DNA from: Candidatus Altimarinota bacterium
Lineage (GTDB): Bacteria; Patescibacteriota; Gracilibacteria; Absconditabacterales; Absconditicoccaceae
DNA length: 6,049 bases
Direction of reading: 5' to 3'
NCBI GenBank assembly: GCA_015489035.1
Contig: WFMP01000058.1
Span: forward strand, 1 to 6,049
Positions 1 to 4,773 of this stretch are shown here, one piece after another; the first letter of the stretch is position 1; every line of letters starts with the position of its first letter. The position numbers and the translations under genes are program-made. Below the pieces are notes generated by a model. It made no database searches. It was not told where the DNA came from and saw nothing but the letters and a program-made list of their open reading frames with translations.

Positions 1-110
1 CCACCATATTTACCGGCTTGATATGGAAATTTCCAGATATTGCCAAGACCTACAGCGCTTCCCGTTGCCGCCATTATAAAACCAATCTTACTAAAACGTG
101 CTATTTGCAT
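1..110 (-). CDS. NSS-family sodium-dependent transporter, N-terminal fragment
   Basis: Reading the minus strand from ATG at 110-108 gives 36 complete codons that run off the left edge of the window. The protein starts MQIARFSKIGFIMAATGSAV and continues GLGNIWKFPYQAGKYGG. The GSAVGLGN-IWKFPY-GG signature is the first, unwound transmembrane helix (TM1) of the neurotransmitter:sodium symporter family (LeuT/SNF fold), where the main chain helps bind Na+ and the amino-acid-like substrate. Members have 11-12 helices and usually about 440-500 residues, so roughly 92 percent of the gene lies outside. The substrate cannot be told from this piece. A purine-rich stretch (AAAGAAAG) 7-14 bases before the ATG may serve as the ribosome site. 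The gene is divergent from the tRNA operon. The family call is firm and the start is likely. Confidence 0.9.
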   Translation of the reverse strand, partial: MQIARFSKIGFIMAATGSAVGLGNIWKFPYQAGKYG

Positions 111-173
111 ATAAATCTTTCTTTATAATTTCGGTGAATTATACCTATTTTAAACAAAAATGTAAAAAATGTA

Positions 174-202
174 TTGACAAATTGTATAAAATCCAATATA
201 AT
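174..202 (+). promoter_or_regulatory. Sigma70 promoter of the tRNA operon
   Basis: The -35 box TTGACA (174-179) and the -10 box TATAAT (197-202) are both perfect consensus, separated by 17 bp. Transcription should start near 209, about 40 nt before tRNA-Pro. Perfect promoters of this kind are typical of stable-RNA operons. A GC-rich stretch (TTCGCCTC) follows the -10 box, which could be a stringent-type discriminator (inference). Confidence 0.9.
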
Positions 203-250
203 TTCGCCTCACTAACGAGCATAATAATAATGTTTGATTGGTTGAATTGT

Positions 251-328
251 CGGGGTGTAGCTCAGTATGGTTAGAGTACCTGGTTTGGGACCAGGGGGCC
301 GAAGGTTCGAGTCCTTTCACCCCGACCA
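251..328 (+). tRNA. tRNA-Pro (anticodon UGG)
   Basis: A complete cloverleaf: acceptor CGGGGTG pairs with the 3' strand CACCCCG, the anticodon stem is CCTGG/CCAGG around the loop TTTGGGA (anticodon TGG at 286-288), and the T-arm contains GTTCGAG. The 3' CCA is encoded. It is the first gene of the five-tRNA cluster, about 40 nt downstream of the predicted transcription start. It decodes CCN proline codons. Confidence 0.96.
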
Positions 329-348
329 GTTTTATTTAGATATTTGAT

Positions 349-426
349 GGTGAGATTAGCTCAGTTGGTTAGAGCACTGGTTTGTGGTGCCGGGGGTCAC
401 GGGTTCGAGACCCGTATCTCACCCCA
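349..426 (+). tRNA. tRNA-His (anticodon GUG)
   Basis: Seven acceptor pairs are extended by the extra G-1 (349) opposite C73 (423), the identity element for histidyl-tRNA synthetase. The anticodon loop TTGTGGT gives GTG at 384-386, and the T-loop TTCGAGA and encoded CCA are present. It starts 20 nt after tRNA-Pro and is probably co-transcribed with it. Confidence 0.96.
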
Positions 427-464
427 TTTAATAATTATAAAGATGATAAAAACTTAAATACAGT

Positions 465-541
465 GCGCCCGTGGCTCAACTGGATAGAGTATCGGACTTC
501 GGATCCGACGGTTATAGGTTCGAATCCTATCGGGCGCACCA
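465..541 (+). tRNA. tRNA-Arg (anticodon UCG)
   Basis: The acceptor GCGCCCG/CGGGCGC is fully paired. The anticodon stem TCGGA/TCCGA encloses CTTCGGA (anticodon TCG at 499-501), and the T-loop TTCGAAT and encoded CCA are present. It lies 38 nt after tRNA-His and reads CGN-type arginine codons. Confidence 0.95.
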
Positions 542-552
542 ATAACCAAGAT

Positions 553-629
<77 letters not shown>

Positions 630-749
630 CTAATTAAATCGATAAATGGACAAAGTCGTTTATCTAGACTAAAATACTGAAGTTTTAATTTTGAAAAGAT
701 TAAAAATCTGTATTTACTTGTCAGAAGTGACATGAAAAACTAAAATCAC

Positions 750-834
750 GCGGATGTGGTGAAATTGGCAGACACGCCAGACTTAGGATCTGGTGCCGCA
801 AGGTGTGGAGGTTCAAGTCCTCTCATCCGCACCA
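750..834 (+). tRNA. tRNA-Leu (anticodon UAG)
   Basis: A class II tRNA of 85 nt with a long variable arm (TGCCGCAAGGTG region). The acceptor GCGGATG pairs with CATCCGC, the anticodon stem CCAGA/TCTGG encloses CTTAGGA (anticodon TAG at 784-786), and the T-loop is TTCAAGT. The CCA is encoded. A 120-nt AT-rich spacer separates it from the other four tRNAs. It is the last chromosomal-looking gene before the accessory DNA, and its 3' end is a plausible integration site, although no second copy of that end is seen in this window. Confidence 0.95.
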
Positions 835-837
835 TTA

Positions 838-850
838 GCCTAAAATAGGC
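838..850 (+). terminator. Weak hairpin after tRNA-Leu, possible terminator
   Basis: GCCTA (838-842) pairs with TAGGC (846-850) around an AAA loop immediately after tRNA-Leu. A T-run (GTTTTT) follows only about 11 nt later, so this is a poor intrinsic terminator. It may instead mark where the tRNA operon transcript is trimmed. Low confidence. Confidence 0.25.
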
Positions 851-898
851 ACTTTCAGAGGTTTTTAAAACTTCAAAAACTTAATAAGTTCAAAAGTC

Positions 899-920
899 AG
901 GGTACGGTATAGGGTACGGT
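899..920 (+). repeat. Tandem AGGGTACGGT repeats beside tRNA-Leu (possible integrase arm sites)
   Basis: The 10-mer AGGGTACGGT occurs at 899-908 and again at 911-920, a 12-bp period. Related cores occur at 1111-1119 (AGGGTACGA), inverted at 1202-1210 (TCGTACCCT) and at 1261-1266 (GGTACG). Short GGGTAC-type repeats just downstream of a tRNA are commonly seen at the attachment side of tyrosine-integrase islands and probably act as arm-type binding sites. That role is inference here, as no integrase gene lies in the window. Confidence 0.45.
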
Positions 921-1058
921 TTCAGCGAAACTTAATTTTAAATTCTTTTTCAAATTAATCCTAAAATTTAAGCAAAAAAATTAAAAAAACTTCAAAATCA
1001 ACACATCATATTACTCTATATAATTCCATATAACTAAAAAAGTACTATTTTCATTATA

Positions 1059-1087
1059 TTGTTATTGGTTTAAAATAGATATATAAT
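1059..1087 (+). promoter_or_regulatory. Sigma70 promoter of the large non-coding RNA
   Basis: The -35 box TTGTTA (1059-1064) and a perfect -10 box TATAAT (1082-1087) are separated by 17 bp. The predicted start is near 1094, just before the first long helix of the structured region (1099). About 100 bp of very AT-rich sequence precede it. No reading frame with a ribosome site follows. Confidence 0.7.
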
Positions 1088-1093
1088 ACCCTC

Positions 1094-1905
1094 ATAAGAT
1101 TACTGAATGCAGGGTACGAAGCTGCTTCGAGATTAACCTCGGTTTATCTCGTGTAAGAGACACCCGTCTCTTGCATTGAGTAATTTAAATGAAGAAGAGC
1201 CTCGTACCCTCTCTTCAACTCAATCAAATAATCAATAAAAAATGGATAGAACATAAATACGGTACGACTATCAACCGTTCAAATCTTATGTTAAATAATA
1301 ATGTAATTTTTGGGATAAAAATAATATGAGAGACTTTATCAATCCTTTCCAAAGTTTTGGCGAACACAGAAAGACTGATAAAGCATGATACACACATAAT
1401 GTGATTACGATTATGTGAGCCACTAATTATACAGAAATTATACTCACATTTTCTTTAAAAATCAATCATATTCACTTAATATTGTCAAATTTTGGTATTC
1501 TTGACCAGCAGTACCAAGCCAATCGAACGTCCAGCCGCGAGCAGTCAAATATGGGCAAGTAGTAGCTAAGACCGTCAACCTTATCGCAAGGCAGTTATGC
1601 TGGGGTATTGTGCGTGCGTGTGACATGCCTCTTATTTTTCGGATACGTGCATTGAACTGATGAGTTCTTTGCCTAGTGACCGCCGTGAGCTTCTTGACTG
1701 CTCAGACAAACCGCTGTATAGTTAGTGATGTGCTAAATTACAGAGAGGAAGGCAAAGAAGCTGTGGCAATGAGCATATACCCCTCTGTGACAGCACGACC
1801 CCACAGAGTAGCTTTTCTGACAAGAACTCAACCGACCGATACTCATGCGGAAGATAAAAATTGAACCACCTACTCTATCTTCGGGTAGGGTGGCTTTTTC
1901 TCTTT
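1094..1905 (+). ncRNA. Large structured non-coding RNA candidate (about 810 nt)
   Basis: A transcription unit bounded by a good promoter and an intrinsic terminator, with no convincing protein in it but many long helices. At the 5' end, 1099-1111 pairs with 1172-1184 (12 of 13 pairs), and AAGAGAC/GTCTCTT (1155-1161/1166-1172) and CGAGAT/ATCTCG (1128-1133/1146-1151) form hairpins. A hairpin at 1190-1217 presents a loop complementary to 1113-1119. In the middle, AACATAA/TTATGTT (1250-1256/1286-1292) encloses ACGGT/ACCGT, CTTTATCA/TGATAAAG (1334-1341/1376-1383) encloses CTTTC/GAAAG, and CACATAAT/ATTATGTG (1393-1400/1410-1417) is perfect. At the 3' end, GGGGTAT/ATACCCC (1602-1608/1777-1783) encloses TTCTTTGCCT/AGGCAAAGAA (1665-1674/1750-1759), which encloses TGAGC/GCTCA. 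The 1500-1860 part is visibly GC-richer than its AT-rich flanks. Size, ornateness and the nearby tRNAs recall GOLLD and ROOL RNAs. I do not recognise a family consensus. It does not look like tmRNA, RNase P RNA, 6S RNA, SRP RNA or a self-splicing intron. Confidence 0.65.
1866..1905 (+). terminator. Rho-independent terminator of the large RNA
   Basis: CCACC (1866-1870) pairs with GGTGG (1889-1893). The stem continues as TAC/GTA (1871-1873/1885-1887) across a one-base bulge (G1888), then a T-G and a C-G pair, closing a 7-nt loop. It is followed at once by CTTTTTCTCTTT. This is a typical intrinsic terminator on the plus strand, and it fixes the 3' end of the RNA unit near 1905. Confidence 0.8.
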
Positions 1906-1909
1906 ACTC

Positions 1910-2110
1910 CCTCAATCTATACAAAAGATGAAACCTTAAAAATATTATTAAGCATAATCAATATTGTCTTGACTTTTTTGGGTGTTATAAACATCAAATA
2001 GGGTTTTTAAAAAAGAGAAATTTAAAAGTTATAAGCTCGACCGAGAAAAAAAGATGATTTTTAAAAAAACTCCTGTAATTATGTATCTTTTTTGAAATAA
2101 TATTATGTGA
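1910..2110. other. AT-rich spacer with no supported gene
   Basis: Between the RNA terminator and the fragment before the IS remnant I find no gene, RNA or clear promoter. A plus-frame stretch ending in TGA around 2094 (KFKSYKLDREKKMIFKK and onward) is in the same frame as the fragment at 2111-2203 and might be more of the same decayed gene. The composition is too AT-rich to tell. Confidence 0.4.
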
Positions 2111-2203
2111 AAAAGATTAAATGATGGGTTTTTAAAAGAAGAAAATATATACGAAGAAGCTACAGATATTGCAGTAAAAGAGAGTGTAAAAAGAACTGTG
2201 TAA
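2111..2203 (+). pseudogene. Decayed gene fragment cut by the IS256-family element
   Basis: The 30 codons read KRLNDGFLKEENIYEEATDI then AVKESVKRTV and stop at TAA (2201-2203). The acidic/basic helix-like composition looks coded, unlike the flanks, but two in-frame TGA codons lie just upstream (near 2094 and at 2108-2110) and no start with a ribosome site is seen. The last codons (AGA ACT GTG TAA) coincide with the likely left end of the IS256-family element, so the gene was probably broken by that insertion and read into it. I do not recognise the family. It could be a chance open stretch. Confidence 0.25.
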
Positions 2204-2478
2204 ACCTTAAAAATTAGATTCATTTGATAAACTAATCAAGTGAATTATTTCAAAGGATTTACATATGAGCTTAATTAACCACGAAGAGTTAAAAAAATAA
2301 TTAGCATCAGGAGAGATAACTTCTCTTGATGATATTACTGCAGAGTTTAAAAATATACTCAAAGAAGTAATACAGACTGCATCACAAAAAGAACTTACTT
2401 CCCATTTAGGCTACGACAAGTATCAAAAGTCTTCAAGTTCAAATGCCCGTAACGGTTACAATAAAAAAACTATCAAGC
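2188..2478 (+). mobile_element. IS256-family insertion sequence, left-end remnant
   Basis: The sequence AGAACTGTGTAAACC near 2191-2205 resembles the ACTGTGTAAA-type terminal repeat of IS256-family elements. It lies about 70 bp before a transposase start, the usual layout. Only the left end and about 71 codons of a transposase that is normally about 400 codons remain. The right end and its inverted repeat are absent, and the sequence switches at about 2475-2478 to the coding strand of an unrelated minus-strand gene. This is a deletion relic and cannot move by itself. The exact left boundary is a guess to within a few bases. Confidence 0.7.
2265..2477 (+). pseudogene. IS256-family transposase, N-terminal fragment with nonsense codon
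   Basis: ATG at 2265 follows a clear ribosome site (AAAGGA, 2252-2257). The frame reads MSLINHEELKK, then TAA (2298-2300), then LASGEITSLDDITAEFKNIL and on to ELTSHLGYDKYQKSS and NARNGYNKKTIK. The HLGY and RNGY-KKT motifs are the hallmark N-terminal block of IS256/Mutator-type DDE transposases. Intact relatives commonly have KKQLASGE here, so the TAA probably arose from CAA. Everything after residue 71, including the DDE catalytic core, is missing because of the junction at about 2477. The gene is non-functional. Confidence 0.85.
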
Positions 2479-2633
2479 ACCTCTTTAAAACTACTTCGAC
2501 CAAACAGTGCTTTTTGTGTTCTAAGTTTGTTCTTTTTATCGATAATGACTAAAGTTTTCCACCCTTGAGCTTCAAGCTGCTCTAAAAACTTTTTTTCTAC
2601 ATAATTAGCTTCTTGTATCCAGCTGCTACTCAT
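2439..2633 (-). pseudogene. Truncated gene downstream of fic, likely N-terminus of type I restriction subunit HsdR
   Basis: The ATG at 2633-2631 overlaps the fic stop (TGATG), with a GAGGGGA ribosome site a few bases upstream, so the gene was translationally coupled to fic. A GTG at 2636 is also in frame but less likely. The protein reads MSSSWIQEANYVEKKFLEQL, then EAQGWKTLVI, then ALFGRSSFKEVL. The pattern of an acidic helix, LEAQGW, then a basic linker and (G/N)R-SFxEVL resembles the N-terminal nuclease-domain lead-in of HsdR proteins, which normally run to about 1000 residues. After residue 53 (about 2475) the frame runs antisense through the IS256 transposase fragment and stops after 64 codons. 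The HsdR call rests on a short stretch plus the known Fic association. Another gene type is possible. Confidence 0.5.
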
Positions 2634-3709
2634 CACTGTCCCCTCACCTGTAAAAGCTCAAAAAGTTTTACATTGACAAAATATATCTCACGCCCAACTT
2701 TAACGCTTCTGAGTATGCCGTAAGCTTCTAGCTCTTTGAGATATGAGGTAGCAGTTTTGCGAGTTACACCCAACTCATTTATGAGAAATGTTATCTTTGT
2801 ATATGGATGTTTGAAAAGTATTTCAAGTAAATCTTTTGAGTAAAATTTTGAAAAATTATTTTTTAAAATCTCTTTTGTTTTATTCATCAAACTTACTATT
2901 TTCTCTATTAGCACAACACTCTGAAGTGATGTCTGCTCAATTCCTCTAAGCATGTAAAGCACCCATTCCTCCCATGCATCCTCTTTTCCTACTTTGTTTA
3001 GAAGTGTGTAATACTCACTTTTATGCTCTATAATATAAGAGCTAAGATATAAAACAGGCACATCCAAAAGATTGTTGAGTATCAAGTAAAGTATATTGAT
3101 AATTCTACCTGTACGGCCATTTCCATCATAAAACGGGTGAATAGACTCAAATTGATAATGTATGATTGCCATCTTGGTCAGGACATCAAAATCATCAAGT
3201 TCACTATTATTAATATACTCCTCCAAATTATCCATCAAATCTTGAATATCTTGGTAGTTTTGGGGTGGCATATAGACTATATTGCCTCGGCTGTCTTTGA
3301 GTACTGTACCACTTTGTGAGCGAATCCCTGCATCATTATCTTCAAGCTTTTGTTGTATGGCTACGATATGGCGTTTTAAAAGGAGTTTTTTCTCCTCTAC
3401 AAGTTCAAAACCAAGGCAGAGTGCTTCACGATAACGCTGCACCTCTTTAGCCTCTTGCGAGATGTTTTGAGAGCTTACACCTGCGCGATAGAGTTCATCA
3501 TGAGTAGTGACAACATTTTCTATTTCTGAAGAGTCTTTTGCTTCTTGTAACGAAAGGGCATTGATAAGTATGCTTTGGTTTGGTATGGAGCGAGCAACCC
3601 CTTTTAACTCTGCTAAGGCACGATTGGCTTTGATGATTTGTTTGAGAACTGCTTTTGATTCTATATCTTTCTTTAGTGGTAATTTAGGAGGAATATAACT
3701 AACGTCCAT
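2633..3709 (-). CDS. Fic family protein (class II, likely AMP-transferase) with C-terminal winged helix
   Basis: The protein has 358 residues, full length for this type. The core motif HPFYDGNGRTGR (191-202) matches HxFx(D/E)GNGRxxR exactly, with catalytic His191 and the phosphate-binding GNGR loop. Such enzymes typically transfer AMP from ATP to a protein hydroxyl. The N-terminal helix carries SSEIEN (60-65), a good fit to the inhibitory motif (S/T)xxxE(G/N) in which Glu64 would block ATP, so this is a self-contained class II Fic regulated in cis. Residues about 300-346 (TFLINELGVTRKTATSYLKE then a basic wing) form a winged helix that could bind DNA. The start ATG at 3709 has AAGG about 10 bases upstream. 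The gene is translationally coupled to a broken HsdR-like gene, an arrangement typical of type I restriction operons, but no hsdM or hsdS lies upstream. The target protein is unknown. Confidence 0.92.
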   Translation of the reverse strand: MDVSYIPPKLPLKKDIESKAVLKQIIKANRALAELKGVARSIPNQSILINALSLQEAKDSSEIENVVTTHDELYRAGVSSQNISQEAKEVQRYREALCLGFELVEEKKLLLKRHIVAIQQKLEDNDAGIRSQSGTVLKDSRGNIVYMPPQNYQDIQDLMDNLEEYINNSELDDFDVLTKMAIIHYQFESIHPFYDGNGRTGRIINILYLILNNLLDVPVLYLSSYIIEHKSEYYTLLNKVGKEDAWEEWVLYMLRGIEQTSLQSVVLIEKIVSLMNKTKEILKNNFSKFYSKDLLEILFKHPYTKITFLINELGVTRKTATSYLKELEAYGILRSVKVGREIYFVNVKLFELLQVRGQ

Positions 3710-3795
3710 AGTATGTATGCCTTATAGGTGTAAAATTACCACTATTTTATCACAATAATTAAAATAGTGGTAATTTTTTTGATTATTTACCACTA
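3674..3795. repeat. Four copies of the 9-mer TTACCACTA/TAGTGGTAA around the fic start
   Basis: TAGTGGTAA occurs at 3674-3682 (inside the first fic codons) and at 3765-3773. TTACCACTA occurs at 3736-3744 and at 3787-3795. The two inner copies are the core of the perfect inverted repeat at the promoter. Four exact copies of a 9-mer in 122 bp suggest an extended operator for a specific DNA-binding protein, perhaps Fic itself through its winged helix (inference). Confidence 0.55.
3732..3777 (-). promoter_or_regulatory. Promoter and 18-bp inverted-repeat operator of fic
   Basis: A perfect inverted repeat: the arm at 3732-3749 matches the arm at 3760-3777 over 18 bp with a 10-bp spacer. On the minus strand a -35-like TTACCA (3773-3768) and -10-like TAAAAT (3749-3744), 18 bp apart, fall inside the two arms, so a dimer bound here would cover the promoter. 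Transcription would start near 3737, giving a leader of about 28 nt. The arms contain the 9-mer TTACCACTA in opposite orientations. The T-run after the right arm on the plus strand could also make it a terminator in that direction, but no plus-strand gene needs one. Confidence 0.6.
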
Positions 3796-3801
3796 AATAA
3801 G

Positions 3802-3891
3802 CTATAAGCTGTTTAATCTATCAATTTGTTCATCAACTCTCTGATCAAGTTTTTCGCCACCTTTTCTCTTTTTTATAAGGTAATGTAACAT
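3802..3891 (-). CDS. Short open frame of unknown function, possibly a gene remnant
   Basis: ATG at 3891-3889 opens 29 codons: MLHYLIKKRKGGEKL, then DQRVDEQIDRLNSL, and stop TAG (3804-3802). The charged, amphipathic second half looks like the end of a real coiled or helical protein rather than random AT-rich sequence, but there is no good ribosome site and I do not recognise a family. Its first bases fall in the 103-bp repeat at 3885-3987. The matching spot in the second repeat copy also starts ATG TTA but soon stops. It could be a small protein, a C-terminal relic fused to a repeat, or chance. Confidence 0.25.
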   Translation of the reverse strand: MLHYLIKKRKGGEKLDQRVDEQIDRLNSL

Positions 3892-3987
3892 TTTATAAGA
3901 TTTAGACAAGTTCAATTCTGTGTCTTTGCCCTGTGTAATTATAATAATTGTGATGTGAAAATATAAATCAAAACTTAATCGTGTACT
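3885..3987. repeat. 103-bp direct repeat, left copy (flanks the AbiE-like operon)
   Basis: This segment aligns without gaps to 5916-6018, with about 77 of 103 identical bases by hand count. The first 18 bases (GTAACATTTTATAAGATT) are identical, as are the block ACTTAATC and the final ACT. The copy contains a weak internal stem (AATTATAATAATT). The two copies are in the same orientation, exactly 2031 bp apart, and bracket the toxin-antitoxin operon. No protein is seen in it. Confidence 0.7.
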
Positions 3988-4053
3988 GTTGATGTGGAGA
4001 GAAAAAGTTCAACCATAAGAAATGGTAGATTTAGCCGGAATGTTTAGAATATT

Positions 4054-4773
4054 CTATTTTCTTACATATACTTTTAAAGCATTTTCTACAGCTTCTTCTT
4101 TGCCTCTAATTTTTTTTACTTCATTTAAAACGTTAGTAATATTATCGAGTATCTTTGTACTAATTTTCACTTCATCCTCTTCGATAAAACCTATTAATTC
4201 TTTTATATCTTGAAGATGTTTTTTTTGATCCTTTTTAGCTCTTGAAGAAGTTTCTTTTCCTAAATTTACATATGCTAAAGCTTTCAGAGCTACTAAAACT
4301 TCTGGTGCAGCTAGGGATAAATTATTATACTCCAACTTAAACTGATCAATAAGTTCTCTGTAATCACTATCAAAGACAATTGCACTTATATAATAATAGT
4401 GCTCACTACCTTCTAAGCGTATAAAGCTTAATTCATCATCTTCAATATCATCTATTGTGAAAAGTTCTATCTGCTCTGGTGCTTCTTTGTCTTTAGGACT
4501 TTTAAATTGATATAATATTCTAGACTCTTCTTTATATTTTCCGCAATGCTTATAACCGACGTTTTTTATATATGCAACCATCCTATCTACAAATCCAGAT
4601 TTTATTTGATCATTTAACACTATAAGGTCGATATCTAATGTAGCTTTAGAAGCAAAGCCAAATCTTCGTTGATTTAATGCGGTTGCAACACCACCAATAA
4701 TTATATAGTCATCTTTATAGTCTTTAAAAAAGTCAGAAAAATGAGTTAATCCTTGCACTATATCGTTTGCCAT
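4054..4773 (-). CDS. AbiEii-like nucleotidyltransferase toxin (type IV toxin-antitoxin)
   Basis: The protein has 239 residues. Its N-terminus has the nucleotidyltransferase signature: IIIGGVATAL (GG at 27-28), then TLDIDLIV with the metal-binding pair Asp47 and Asp49, and later QIELF (about 101-105), where Glu103 may supply the third acidic residue. A basic patch (KKDQKKHLQDIKEL, about 180-193) with Lys and Asp resembles the C-terminal motif of the AbiEii/AbiGii family, whose members use NTP in a toxic modification that stops growth (some modify tRNA ends) as part of phage defence. Which target this one uses is unknown. The ATG at 4773-4771 has AAAGGA 8-13 bases upstream and lies 16 bp inside the preceding antitoxin gene, so the two are translationally coupled with the antitoxin made first. 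It is the last gene of the operon. The family call is good and the mechanism is inferred. Confidence 0.82.
   Translation of the reverse strand: MANDIVQGLTHFSDFFKDYKDDYIIIGGVATALNQRRFGFASKATLDIDLIVLNDQIKSGFVDRMVAYIKNVGYKHCGKYKEESRILYQFKSPKDKEAPEQIELFTIDDIEDDELSFIRLEGSEHYYYISAIVFDSDYRELIDQFKLEYNNLSLAAPEVLVALKALAYVNLGKETSSRAKKDQKKHLQDIKELIGFIEEDEVKISTKILDNITNVLNEVKKIRGKEEAVENALKVYVRK

Noticed and set aside
718..746. TTGTCA-17-TAAAAT promoter-like pair before tRNA-Leu
   Set aside because: Transcription would start at about 752, inside the tRNA-Leu gene, so it cannot produce that tRNA.
1676..1864. 62-codon plus-strand frame in the structured RNA
   Set aside because: It starts at GTG with no ribosome site, has no recognisable domain and overlaps the strongest long-range helices. 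The RNA reading explains the region better, though a small protein is not formally excluded.
1094..1905. tmRNA, RNase P RNA, group I or II intron, or retron msr-msd
   Set aside because: No tag-peptide frame or tRNA-like ends, no RNase P core motif, no intron domain V or P-Q-R-S elements, and no reverse transcriptase gene nearby.
2029..2223. 64-codon minus-strand hydrophobic frame
   Set aside because: Rich in Phe, Ile and Ser because it is the antisense of A-rich sequence. It has no ribosome site and crosses the IS left end.
3137..3319. Plus-strand frames inside fic (3137-3319 and 3507-3698) and inside the toxin gene (4022-4213)
   Set aside because: These are antisense shadows of well-supported genes with clear catalytic motifs.
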